A stretch of DNA of 64,000 nt from Alphaproteobacteria bacterium (GTDB taxonomy: Bacteria; Pseudomonadota; Alphaproteobacteria; UBA6615). The position numbers were made by a program, and so were the translations under genes. The notes beneath the pieces were generated by a model, which did not search any database, was not told the DNA's origin, and saw nothing but the letters and a program-made list of their open reading frames with translations. Shown piece by piece: positions 1 to 8,084 of this stretch. The stretch's first letter is position 1. Each line of letters opens with the position of its first letter. The stretch covers positions 248,001-312,000 of the forward strand of contig JAALLF010000003.1 of NCBI GenBank assembly GCA_011087645.1. Direction: 5' to 3'.

Positions 1-621
1 CCGCCGGCGGAGAAGATTCTCGGCGAGCTAGCCCAGCGCGACGACATCATCGCTTTGGAACATCATGTCGATTATTGGGACCAACTGGTTTATGGGTCGG
101 CCGGCCGTTGGAAGGATATATTCTCCAGCCCGGAATCAACCGACCGCCAGCGCCGCTACAATAATTCCGTGCCCGGTCGCGGATACTCTTACACACCGCA
201 AATGTTTTTCGATGGCAAGACCGAAACCGTCGGTAATCGCAAAAGGGCGGTCCGCAAGGAGATAAAAAAGGCGCAGGGCGCAATTGGCGAACGCCTATCG
301 ATCGCCGTTGCGCCGCTCGCCGAGGGTGGCCTGACCATCACCGTCGATGGCAAGATCGCCGACAAGGCAGGGATCTGGTTGCTTCACTACAAGGACAAGG
401 CGGCCGTTCAGCCGACCGGTGGCGAGAACAAGGATAAGAACCTGGTCAATCACAACATCGTCCACGAAGTGCGGCGGGTTGGCGATTGGACGGGCACGCA
501 AGCAACCGTCGACGTGGCCGACTACAAATACGAAGAAGGCTTCAGTTGCGTGATCTTGGTGCAAACCGCGCGCCCTGGACCGGTTATCGGCGCGGCCCGC
601 TGCCCGGCTCTGGCGTCGTGA
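1..621 (+). CDS. DUF1223 family secreted protein, 5' truncated
   Basis: The reading frame is open from base 1 and ends at TGA 619-621, so the start lies before the window; about 206 residues are visible. The N-terminal part reads PPAEKILGELAQRDD followed by HVDYWDQL, the pattern of DUF1223, a thioredoxin-like family usually exported and carrying a CxxC just upstream of the PPAE segment, which here would be off the edge. The role of the family is not established; a periplasmic redox role is suggested by the fold. TTG at 55 is not a credible start because homology continues upstream of it. The next gene is convergent and ends 21 bp away. Confidence 0.8.
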   Translation, partial: PPAEKILGELAQRDDIIALEHHVDYWDQLVYGSAGRWKDIFSSPESTDRQRRYNNSVPGRGYSYTPQMFFDGKTETVGNRKRAVRKEIKKAQGAIGERLSIAVAPLAEGGLTITVDGKIADKAGIWLLHYKDKAAVQPTGGENKDKNLVNHNIVHEVRRVGDWTGTQATVDVADYKYEEGFSCVILVQTARPGPVIGAARCPALAS

Positions 622-642
622 TCTAACAGCGACGGTCCATCG

Positions 643-1437
643 CTACTTTACGTATTTGCGGAATTCCGGTTTGCGTTTTTCGCGGAACGCGTTGCCGCCC
701 TCTTTCGATTCCTCGGTGCCGTAGTAGAGGCGTAGCGCTTCCATGCCCATCGCGCCGATGCCGTTGATGTGGTCGGTGTCGGCGTTGAACGAGCGCTTGG
801 CAATCGCAATCGCCGTCGGGCTGCGCTCGACCAGTTCCTCACACCAGGCGCGCACTTCGGCGTCGAGCTGGTCGGCGGGCACGACCTTGTTGACCAGCCC
901 CATCGCCTCTGCCTCATGCGCCGTATATTGGCGGCACATATACCAAATTTCGCGTGCTTTCTTCTCGCCGACGATATGTGCCAGATAGGCGGTGCCCCAG
1001 CCTGGATCAACCGATCCCATCTTCGGGCCAACCTGACCGAACTTGGCGTCTTCCGACGCAATCGTCATATCGCAGATTGCCGCCAGCACGTTGCCGCCGC
1101 CGATGGCGTAACCCGGCACCCGGGCAATCACCGGTTTCGGCACGTCGCGCATCAGTGCCTGCAGCTCGGTGATCGGCATGCCGATGGTACCGCGCATGGT
1201 GCCGTAAGCGCCGGAGGCCTTGCTGTCGACCGACTGATCGCCGCCGGTTGAAAACGCCTTGTCACCGGTGCCGGTGAGCACGATGACGCCGGTCTCCTTG
1301 TCCCACCCGGCGTCTTGAAAGGCGTCGATGAGCTCCATAACCGTCTGCGCGCGAAAGGCGTTATAGACCTTGGGGCGATTGATCGTGATCGTCGCGATAC
1401 CGTCCGCCTTCTCGTAGAGAATATCCTCGTAATCCAT
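643..1437 (-). CDS. BadI-like 2-ketocyclohexanecarboxyl-CoA hydrolase (crotonase family)
   Basis: This 264-residue crotonase-fold protein shows GGD at 65-67, the oxyanion-hole segment YAIGGGN at 110-116 and GSVDPGWG at 141-148, and ends in KRKPEFRKYVK. From memory these match BadI of Rhodopseudomonas palustris better than generic enoyl-CoA hydratases. BadI hydrolyses the ring of 2-ketocyclohexane-1-carboxyl-CoA to pimelyl-CoA. MenB (naphthoate synthase) is the nearest alternative, but no other menaquinone gene is present. The gene lies 58 bp downstream of a BadH-like SDR on the same strand, the order expected for dehydrogenation followed by ring hydrolysis. Exact substrate is inferred. Confidence 0.8.
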   Translation of the reverse strand: MDYEDILYEKADGIATITINRPKVYNAFRAQTVMELIDAFQDAGWDKETGVIVLTGTGDKAFSTGGDQSVDSKASGAYGTMRGTIGMPITELQALMRDVPKPVIARVPGYAIGGGNVLAAICDMTIASEDAKFGQVGPKMGSVDPGWGTAYLAHIVGEKKAREIWYMCRQYTAHEAEAMGLVNKVVPADQLDAEVRAWCEELVERSPTAIAIAKRSFNADTDHINGIGAMGMEALRLYYGTEESKEGGNAFREKRKPEFRKYVK

Positions 1438-1495
1438 CGCCGTTTTCCTCCCGGCCTTTGTTATTTGCTTATTGGTTTTCCAGTTTTAACGAAAG

Positions 1496-2263
1496 TTAGC
1501 CGCTCATGGTAAGGCCACCGGACACGCTGATTACCTGGCCGGTTATGAAATTAGCGTCCTCGCTGGCCAGAAATGCCACGATACCGGGCATATCGTCCGG
1601 TTCGCCCAAGCGCCGCATTGGGATCGCGCGCCGAAAGGCTTTACCCAGCCCGCTGTCCAGATCGCCATCCGGCGTCATCGACCGCAGCAGCGGCGTATCG
1701 ACGGGGCCCGGCGCCACGGCATTGCAGCACACCCCGTTGCGCGCCAATTCGCGGGCCAGAGTCTTGGTGAAGGCGATGATGCCGCCTTTGCACGCGGAAT
1801 AGACCGCCTCGCCGCTCGACCCCACGCGGCCGGCGTCCGACGCGATATTGATCACCTTTCCGCCGCCGCGCTCGACCATGCCGGGCACCACCGTGTGGTG
1901 CAGGTTCAGCGCGCCGAGCAGGTTGATGGCGATGATTTGGTTCCAGAACGCGGGGTCGGTGTCGAGGAAGTTCGCCAACCGGTCCCAGCCCGCATTGTTG
2001 ACCAGAATCTCCGCTGGCCCGGTGGCGGCCTCGAACGCCGCGGCAGCCGCGGCGACCGCGTCATAGTCGGTGATATCGACTTGCTGCACCAGCGCGCTGC
2101 CGCCCGCCGCGTCGATTTGCACAGCCGTTTCCCGAGCGGCCTCTTCGTTGATGTCGAACACGCCGACAATCGACCCTTCTTCGGCAAACCGTCGGCAGAT
2201 CGCCCGCCCGATGGCGCCGCCGCCGCCGGTCACGATGGCGACTTTTTGCTCCAGTCCGTGCAT
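1496..2263 (-). CDS. BadH-like short-chain dehydrogenase (2-hydroxycyclohexanecarboxyl-CoA dehydrogenase type)
   Basis: A 255-residue classical SDR. It has the N-terminal cofactor motif TGGGGAIG near residues 12-19, NNAG, and the catalytic Ser plus YSACK (YxxxK). It ends ITGQVISVSGGLTMSG, which strongly recalls BadH. BadH oxidises 2-hydroxycyclohexanecarboxyl-CoA to the 2-keto compound with NAD+. The start at 2263 was chosen because a good ribosome-binding site (GGAGAG) lies 9 bases upstream and the longer frame to 2356 adds non-homologous residues. It is the first gene of a leftward pair with the BadI-like hydrolase. A plausible -35/-10 pair and an inverted repeat lie just upstream. Confidence 0.82.
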   Translation of the reverse strand: MHGLEQKVAIVTGGGGAIGRAICRRFAEEGSIVGVFDINEEAARETAVQIDAAGGSALVQQVDITDYDAVAAAAAAFEAATGPAEILVNNAGWDRLANFLDTDPAFWNQIIAINLLGALNLHHTVVPGMVERGGGKVINIASDAGRVGSSGEAVYSACKGGIIAFTKTLARELARNGVCCNAVAPGPVDTPLLRSMTPDGDLDSGLGKAFRRAIPMRRLGEPDDMPGIVAFLASEDANFITGQVISVSGGLTMSG

Positions 2264-2296
2264 TGCCAAATTATCTCTCCGTTTCGATTGCCGTCG

Positions 2297-2325
2297 ATCA
2301 TAGCGCCATATTTTGCCACTGCGAA
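2297..2325 (-). promoter_or_regulatory. Candidate promoter of the badH-like/badI-like pair
   Basis: On the minus strand TTCGCA (2325-2320) and TATGAT (2302-2297) are separated by 17 bases, 4/6 and 5/6 matches to the sigma-70 consensus. Transcription would begin near 2290, about 27 bases before the start codon. Seen in sequence; promoter function is inferred. Confidence 0.4.
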
Positions 2326-2341
2326 CCGGCTGCCCCGGTTC

Positions 2342-2380
2342 AAAAGTAACCGTCATACTGGATTTTCAACGGTTACTTTT
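2342..2380. promoter_or_regulatory. Perfect 12-bp inverted repeat, candidate operator in the divergent gap
   Basis: AAAAGTAACCGT at 2342-2353 is matched by its exact reverse complement at 2369-2380, with a 15-base spacer. Arm centres are 27 bp apart. The repeat lies between the badH-like gene and the rightward oxygenase operon, roughly 70 bp upstream of the leftward start point inferred above. That position suits a regulator acting on both directions. No regulator gene is adjacent, so the cognate protein is unknown. Confidence 0.55.
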
Positions 2381-2474
2381 CGCTATTCCCGCGGGCGCAT
2401 GGGGGTTGCCGGTTGGGCGCGGGTGGGAGACACTTTTGTCTAACAGGTCACCCCAGCAATTGAGAGGATATTCC

Positions 2475-2864
2475 ATGAGCAAATCCAAGGGCCGACGTCC
2501 ACCAGTCGCCGTCGGCCATGTCCACTTGCCGGTCAAGGACGTGCCAGAGAGCAGTGCGTTCTTACAAGAGCTTGGACTGCGCGCGATATTTGAGAATGAG
2601 AAACAGACCTTTGCCGTGCTCGAACTGCGCGGCGGAACCCACCTGATTATCGAAAAGTCGCGTAAGCGCCCCAAGGAGGGCACCCAGGCGCCGGTCGATT
2701 TTATGGTCGACGATGTGAAAAAAGCGCGCGCTAAATATGCCAAGAAGGGCATGAAGCCGACGCGTATCAAAACCGGCTCGATTCACAGCTCGTTCTTTAT
2801 TCCCGGGCCGGACGGCTGGTCGTATAAAATCACCTCGTCGCACGCCGGCAACCGGGCGGTCTGA
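2475..2864 (+). CDS. VOC (glyoxalase/dioxygenase superfamily) protein
   Basis: A 129-residue protein with paired beta-alpha-beta-beta-beta modules of the vicinal oxygen chelate fold. VGHVHLPVKD opens the first module and FIPGPDGWSYKITS closes the second. The first-module histidine is present, but the usual metal-binding Glu near the C-terminus is not obvious, so the reaction cannot be assigned. Start at ATG 2475 is fixed by a good GAGAGGAT site; the frame extends upstream without homology. It is first in a rightward run with the bicupin, 2OG oxygenase and FAD monooxygenase, suggesting a step in the same catabolic route. Confidence 0.75.
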   Translation: MSKSKGRRPPVAVGHVHLPVKDVPESSAFLQELGLRAIFENEKQTFAVLELRGGTHLIIEKSRKRPKEGTQAPVDFMVDDVKKARAKYAKKGMKPTRIKTGSIHSSFFIPGPDGWSYKITSSHAGNRAV

Positions 2865-2904
2865 CTTGGATCATCGGGCCGCTAAAAAATAAAGGGGAAC
2901 CGCC

Positions 2905-3768
2905 ATTACTAAGATCGGCCATAAAGTCGGCACCTTCACAGACACAGATTTGATCGCTCACCCGATCTATGGCGATCACGCCACCGGCTTCACCTATGCA
3001 CCCTTCGTCAATCGCCAGGTCGGATCGGTCCATACTGGTTTCGGTGTTGCCGCACTGGCGCCGGGTGGCGTCACCGAGACCACGGCACACGCCTTCGAGA
3101 AGGGTGTGTTTGTCCTTGAGGGCGAGTTCGAATTTTTGCGCGATGGCCACGCCTATCGATTATCGGAGGGCGATTACGCGCTGATTCCCACTACCGTTCC
3201 CCATGCGTGGCGTAATAGCGGCGACGTCGAAGCGCGCTGTGTGATGATGGAATCGCCGCAGCCCAAGCCGGCGGGCGGCTGGCAGGATACCTGGTTTACT
3301 GGGCCCGCTGTCTGGCCAGATACGGTGGAGCCGCCAAACTTTGCCGACCCTCGTCTGTTCGGCTTTGGCCATTACGGTGTTGAAAATCAGCCCCCGTCGA
3401 CCGAGATGAACCCGTATCTCCACGGCTTTTCCATGCGCATGCTGCTGGATAACGATAACGGCGCCGTCCACTTTTATATGTTCATCATAAATTTTCGCGA
3501 TGGTGGCCTGTGCGATCATCACGATCATCCCTTCGAAGAAACCTATTTCATGCTCGAAGGCGAGATCGACTGCATCTTCGAGGGCCAGGAATACACGTTG
3601 AAGGCGGGCGATTATGGCTGGACAGGGGTCGGTACCCAGCACGGATTTTTCCCCAAGAAGGGGCAGCCCGCCCGCTGGCTTGAGGTGCAGGTGCCGCAAC
3701 CGCCACGCAGCGGCGGCCAGCGTTGGTACAATCAATGGGACTATATCAACGAGACCTTGAAGGGGTAG
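2905..3768 (+). CDS. Bicupin protein, (S)-ureidoglycine aminohydrolase-like; possible ATT start
   Basis: Two cupin domains. The C-terminal one carries the complete first motif (GGLCDHHDHPFEE, HxH and Glu) and a second-motif His in GTQHGFF. The N-terminal one keeps only a single His in the first motif. One metal site in the C-terminal cupin resembles ureidoglycine aminohydrolases, but no purine genes are nearby, so a role on a ring-cleavage intermediate is equally possible. Start is unusual: AGGGGAA at 2893-2899 sits 5 bases before ATT 2905, the frame is blocked by TAA at 2890-2892, and the only standard alternative is TTG 2950 with no ribosome-binding site. From 2905 the protein is 287 residues. 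Confidence 0.75.
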   Translation: MTKIGHKVGTFTDTDLIAHPIYGDHATGFTYAPFVNRQVGSVHTGFGVAALAPGGVTETTAHAFEKGVFVLEGEFEFLRDGHAYRLSEGDYALIPTTVPHAWRNSGDVEARCVMMESPQPKPAGGWQDTWFTGPAVWPDTVEPPNFADPRLFGFGHYGVENQPPSTEMNPYLHGFSMRMLLDNDNGAVHFYMFIINFRDGGLCDHHDHPFEETYFMLEGEIDCIFEGQEYTLKAGDYGWTGVGTQHGFFPKKGQPARWLEVQVPQPPRSGGQRWYNQWDYINETLKG

Positions 3769-3772
3769 CCCG

Positions 3773-4783
3773 ATGCTGCCGCATCCCAGCGAGGTCATAC
3801 GTGACGCCGTCGACGCGGAACAGGTGCCGATCCTCGATCTGACGGCGTATTTGGCCGGCGAGGCCGGTGCGCGCGACCAGGTGGCGGCCGATCTACGTTA
3901 TATCCAGGAAAATCTTGGCTTCTATTACATCACGCATCACGGCGTGTCGGACGAACTGATCGAACGGGCGTTCGAGAAGGTTGCAGAGTTTTTTTCGCTC
4001 CCGGAAGAAGAGAAGCGCAAGATCATAGTCAACCGCCACCAGCTCGGCTTCGTGCCGGCCAAGGCGAGCATCATGAAGACCGAACTGACCGATGCCAACA
4101 CCATGGCCGATTTGAACGAAGGCCTGTCGCTGATGCGTGAGCGCACCCCCGACGACCCAAAAGTTGTCGCGGATGTGCGGTTCTCGGGTCTCAATCAATG
4201 GCCCGACGGGGTGCCGGGACTGCGCGAGACGTTGTTGGCCTATCATGTGGAAATGGAAGCGGCTGCCAAACGTCTGCTGCCGCTCTACGCGTTGGCTTTA
4301 GGTAAGCCAGCGGATTATTTCGCGCCGTTCTTCGAAGACGCTCATTACTACAACCGCAACTCGCTTTATCCGGCGGTCGAAAACCCCGAAGGTCACCAGG
4401 CGCTGGGCGCCCATACGGACCATAATTTCATGGCGCTGCTGCCGATGTCGGCGGAACCGGGGTTGATGTACGCCACTCCGTCGGGCGATTGGTGTATCGC
4501 GCCCCATGTTTCCGGCGCCATCGTGGTGAATACCGGCGAGTTCCTGAAACGGTGGAGCAACGGACGCTTTCTGCCGACCCCGCACAGGGTCACCGTGCCG
4601 AAGCGCGACCGCTATGCGCTGACCTTCCACTACAGTCCGAGCGACGAGACCGTTGCCGATCCGCTCGATACCTGTATCGGACCGGACAATCCGCGCCAGT
4701 TCGAGCCCAAGACCTTTATCCAGCACATGACCGACTATATCGACGCGGTCTATGTGCCCCAGCAAGAGATGATGGAGTGTTAG
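3773..4783 (+). CDS. Isopenicillin N synthase-like 2-oxoglutarate/Fe(II) oxygenase
   Basis: A 336-residue non-haem iron oxygenase. An N-terminal DIOX_N-like part (FYYITHHGVSD near residues 50-60) precedes the jelly-roll core. The iron triad is His214-x-Asp216 and His271, and Arg280 is placed to bind 2-oxoglutarate, though the usual RxS reads RYA. Such enzymes hydroxylate, desaturate or close rings in small organic molecules using O2 and 2-oxoglutarate. It starts 4 bp after the bicupin stop and ends 12 bp before the FAD monooxygenase, so these are one transcription unit. Substrate unknown. Confidence 0.88.
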   Translation: MLPHPSEVIRDAVDAEQVPILDLTAYLAGEAGARDQVAADLRYIQENLGFYYITHHGVSDELIERAFEKVAEFFSLPEEEKRKIIVNRHQLGFVPAKASIMKTELTDANTMADLNEGLSLMRERTPDDPKVVADVRFSGLNQWPDGVPGLRETLLAYHVEMEAAAKRLLPLYALALGKPADYFAPFFEDAHYYNRNSLYPAVENPEGHQALGAHTDHNFMALLPMSAEPGLMYATPSGDWCIAPHVSGAIVVNTGEFLKRWSNGRFLPTPHRVTVPKRDRYALTFHYSPSDETVADPLDTCIGPDNPRQFEPKTFIQHMTDYIDAVYVPQQEMMEC

Positions 4784-4795
4784 GCGACCGTCATC

Positions 4796-6439
4796 ATGTC
4801 TGCTCTTAATACCCAAGTCCTTATCGCCGGCGGTGGCCCTGTCGGGCTGACCATCGCGCTTGAACTCGCGCGGCACGGCGTCGCCTGCATCCTCGTTAAC
4901 GACCAGGCGGAAACTGCGTTACATCCCAAGGCCAACGCCATCAACGCCCGGTCGATGGAGCATTTCCGCCGCTACGGTGTTGCGCCAAAGATAAGAGCGG
5001 CGGGCTTACCGACCGATTACCCAACCGACGTCACTTACGTGACCCGGCTAACGGGTTATGAAATGGCGCGCTTGTCGACGCCAGCCAGTGCCGAGGCGGT
5101 GGATCAGGCGAAGAACAGCGCCAACCCCTACGACTGCGCCGAGCCGCCCCACCGATGCAACCAGATGTATCTCGAGGCGGTTTTGCTTGAGGCGTTGGTA
5201 GGCCAACCGTCAGTAGACGTTCGTTTCGGCCACCAGCTTGAAGTATTTACCGAGACCGAAGACGGCGTCGTCGCGACAGTACGCGATCTTGCGAGCGATC
5301 AGGTCTACGACATTAGTGCGGATTATCTGGTCGGCGCCGATGGCGGACGAAGCGCGGTTCGGCGTCAGCTGGGCATTCGATACGAAGGCGAAGGCGGTGT
5401 TGTCCGGCAAATGATGGGCGGCGCCATGTTGGCGACATACTTCACGGCGTCGCGCGATACTGAATGGCTAAAAATAGCGCCGTCCTGGCAATATTGGATC
5501 GTCACGCCCGACTTACGCGCGCTGCTGGTGTCGGTCAATGGCGCTGACGAGTTTGTCTTACTGTCGCGCATTCCCGACGGCGTCGATGCCGGTGAAATCG
5601 ACGACCGTGACCTAATAAATCGTGCCGCTGGTATCCCCGTCAATGCTGAGATCATTTTGCGTCAGCCGTGGACGGCGGGACATGCGCTCATCGCGCAGTC
5701 GTTTGGGCGCGACCGGGCCTGGTTGGCCGGCGACGCGGCGCATCTATTCACACCCACCGGCGGGTTGGGCATGAACACCGGCGTCGACGATGGGGTAAAT
5801 CTGGCATGGAAGCTGGCCGCCACGGTCAATGGATGGGGCGGGCCGAACCTGTTACCCACCTATGAAACCGACCGGCGTCCGGTCGGCGCGCGCAACCTGG
5901 CCTTCGCCAAGAGCTTCGCTGAATCCATCGGCACCTTCGATGTTAGCGCCGATGTTGAGCGAGAGACCGCCGAAGGCGAAGCCGAACGCCACAAGTTGGG
6001 TACCCATTTGGCCGACCATGGCCGGCGGGAATTTATTATCCCCGGCGTCGTGCTCGGCGTGCGCTATGAAGGGTCGGCGATCGTCTGGCCCGACGGCACG
6101 CCGCCGATCCCCGACGACCCCTACGATTATGTGCCGAGCGCCCGGCCGGGATCGCGCGCGCCCCATGTCTGGTTAGGCGACGGGTCGGCGCTGTGCGACC
6201 ATTTCTGTGCCGGGTTCACTTTGCTGCGCTTGCGAACCGATGCGCCGGCCGATGAGTTATTGACGGCGGCCGGAGATCGCGGCGTACCGGTCAGCGTGTT
6301 CGAGCCGGCAGACGAGTTTGCGCGCGAGCGCTACCAGGTGGACTTGGTATTGGTCGGTCCCGACGGTCACGTCGTCTGGCGCGGCGACGAGTTCCCCGCC
6401 GATTGCTTGGCCTTAATCGACCGTATCCGCGGCGCTTGA
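4796..6439 (+). CDS. FAD-dependent aromatic-ring hydroxylase (TfdB/MhpA-like)
   Basis: 547 residues, the size of phenol-type flavin monooxygenases. Visible are the ADP-binding GGGPVG (12-17), the ADG motif at 181-183 and the FAD ribityl motif LAGDAAH around 312, followed by GGLGMNTGVDDGVNLAWKL. The last ~90 residues look like the thioredoxin-like tail of the phenol hydroxylase subfamily. These enzymes use NAD(P)H and O2 to add a hydroxyl to an aromatic ring. It is last in the rightward unit, before a REP-like repeat. Together with the BadH/BadI-like pair it suggests processing of a cyclic compound. Confidence 0.9.
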   Translation: MSALNTQVLIAGGGPVGLTIALELARHGVACILVNDQAETALHPKANAINARSMEHFRRYGVAPKIRAAGLPTDYPTDVTYVTRLTGYEMARLSTPASAEAVDQAKNSANPYDCAEPPHRCNQMYLEAVLLEALVGQPSVDVRFGHQLEVFTETEDGVVATVRDLASDQVYDISADYLVGADGGRSAVRRQLGIRYEGEGGVVRQMMGGAMLATYFTASRDTEWLKIAPSWQYWIVTPDLRALLVSVNGADEFVLLSRIPDGVDAGEIDDRDLINRAAGIPVNAEIILRQPWTAGHALIAQSFGRDRAWLAGDAAHLFTPTGGLGMNTGVDDGVNLAWKLAATVNGWGGPNLLPTYETDRRPVGARNLAFAKSFAESIGTFDVSADVERETAEGEAERHKLGTHLADHGRREFIIPGVVLGVRYEGSAIVWPDGTPPIPDDPYDYVPSARPGSRAPHVWLGDGSALCDHFCAGFTLLRLRTDAPADELLTAAGDRGVPVSVFEPADEFARERYQVDLVLVGPDGHVVWRGDEFPADCLALIDRIRGA

Positions 6440-6469
6440 ATTTCTGTCCTAGTTTGATCGGTGTAATGA

Positions 6470-6592
6470 ACCCTCTCCCAACGGGAGAGGGTGGCGAGCG
6501 TCAGCGAGCCGGGTGAGGGGATATAGGCGGAGATGTGCAAACCGGATGGAATATTTCCCCTCACCCCAACCCCTCTCCCCAAAGGAGAGGGG
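6470..6592. repeat. REP-like palindromic repeat element
   Basis: Three nested dyads. CCCTCTCCC (6471-6479) pairs with GGGAGAGGG (6483-6491). GGTGAGGGG (6512-6520) pairs with CCCCTCACC (about 6557-6565). CCCCTCTCC (6570-6578) pairs with GGAGAGGGG (6584-6592). The internal GCGAGC-GTCA-GCGAGC is typical of the dispersed CCCTCTCCC-type repeats known between genes of many proteobacteria. No second copy is seen in this window. It may act as a transcript-end stabiliser or be a relic miniature element. Confidence 0.7.
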
Positions 6593-6665
6593 CTTAGCGC
6601 CGCGCCCGATCAGTGACACTAATGTCCGACCTGATTCTTATAGCAATGTTTAAACGAATTCTGCT

Positions 6666-7877
6666 CTAGCTGGGATCGATGCGATGCAGGCCGCGGGGCA
6701 CGTCGTGCAGTGACTCAACGCCGGTCTCGGTAATCCGCACCGCCTCGCCGGTTTGTACGCCGGCCTTCTGGTCTGTCGTGATGACGTTGGGCTGCACAAC
6801 CATGCACATGCCCGGCGCCAGGGTGAGGTCGGGGATCGGTCCCGCCGGCCGGCTCTTGCAGCCGAGCACCGGGGGCAGATAGCCGCCGCCATAACCGTGC
6901 ACCAGATCGTCGTAGATCGAGAAACCGGCGTCTTCGATGACGCTCGATGCATCGAAGATATCCTGCGCCGTGGTGCCCGGTTTCAGGATGGCCATGATGG
7001 CGTCGAAGGTGGCGTCGGCGGTGGCGTGAAGGTCTTGGTAGAGCGGCGTCGGATCGGCGCCGATCGTGAATGTGCGTAGGATTTGGCCCGAATAATCCCA
7101 GAAGTCGGCGCTGATTTCGGTAAATCCGACATCGCCATTGGCAACCTTGCGGGTCAACGGCCACTGGCGCGGCACGCAGCAATCGGGGTTGGCCATGCTG
7201 GTGACGCCGAAGAAATGGATCAGATTGGTCGCGCCCCAGGGCAGATAGGCCCGCTCGACATGGTCGCCCAAGGCCCGTTCGTTGTCGCCCAGGCGCGTGT
7301 TGCGCAGCACCGCTTCGTAGGATAAGTCGCTCAGTACCGCGCCGATTTTCAGCCAGTCGAACTCTTCTTCCGACTTGATCATGCGCGCGCCACCATAGGC
7401 GCGATTGAGGTCGACTACCTCGCTGGTGCGCGCTTCCAGGGCGCGGTAGGCACCCATCGGCAGGGGGCCGATGATGCCGACCCGCGGATTGGGCTTACCG
7501 CGCTGTTCCATGGTCGCAATCGCCGTGCCGATGGTGGACTCGCCACCCGGTCCGACCTCGGTCTGGTAGGCGATATGGGTGGCTTCGGGCACGTGGTTGT
7601 AGAACTGCACATACATCGCCGGGGTCGCGCCCGGCGAAAACACCACGGCTGCCTCTGCGGTGACCGGCCAGCCGGTGAAGAAACCGACCCCGTTGCCGGC
7701 CCAATAGGCGCCGTAAACCAAAACATGGTCGAGATCGTGTTCGGCCAACCAGCCGTCGATGAGCGCGCGCCGGCGGTCCATCTCGCGGTCCGAAAAACGT
7801 GGATACTCCATATCGATGATTGCGCGCTGGGCCGGCGTCAGGCGTTCGGTCAGCAACTTTTCGTTATCGATCGTCAT
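6666..7877 (-). CDS. M24 (creatinase/aminopeptidase P) fold protein with degenerate metal site
   Basis: 403 residues, the length of creatinase-type proteins, with an N-terminal creatinase domain and a C-terminal pita-bread domain. The usual five metal ligands are only partly kept. The DxG...SD(I)TR stretch reads as TEISADFWDYSGQILRTF (Asp to Glu, Asp to Gln). The His of HGYGGGY and the last Glu (QTGEAVRIT) remain, but the EP glutamate is Gln (MVVQPNV). Metal-independent relatives such as creatinase hydrolyse C-N bonds, so a non-peptidase hydrolase is likelier than a proline peptidase. Start 7877 is chosen for its GGGGGAAAC ribosome-binding site; the frame to 8027 adds no homology. Confidence 0.78.
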   Translation of the reverse strand: MTIDNEKLLTERLTPAQRAIIDMEYPRFSDREMDRRRALIDGWLAEHDLDHVLVYGAYWAGNGVGFFTGWPVTAEAAVVFSPGATPAMYVQFYNHVPEATHIAYQTEVGPGGESTIGTAIATMEQRGKPNPRVGIIGPLPMGAYRALEARTSEVVDLNRAYGGARMIKSEEEFDWLKIGAVLSDLSYEAVLRNTRLGDNERALGDHVERAYLPWGATNLIHFFGVTSMANPDCCVPRQWPLTRKVANGDVGFTEISADFWDYSGQILRTFTIGADPTPLYQDLHATADATFDAIMAILKPGTTAQDIFDASSVIEDAGFSIYDDLVHGYGGGYLPPVLGCKSRPAGPIPDLTLAPGMCMVVQPNVITTDQKAGVQTGEAVRITETGVESLHDVPRGLHRIDPS

Positions 7878-8084
7878 TCTTGTTTCCCCCAGACGTGTGG
7901 CAATCATTCCAATCACGATTGCTGACGCCATTAGCAATCTAGAATATTCGCAAATCGCGGGGGCTGGCAAATGGGCGCACGGAACCACCGCGCACGGCAA
8001 GGGGCGCCAAACGCGTAGGTGAAGCACAGAGCTTCTTGGCCAGGAACAGATTTTATCAGGCGTAGAGCCCGATGGCGGACAGGC

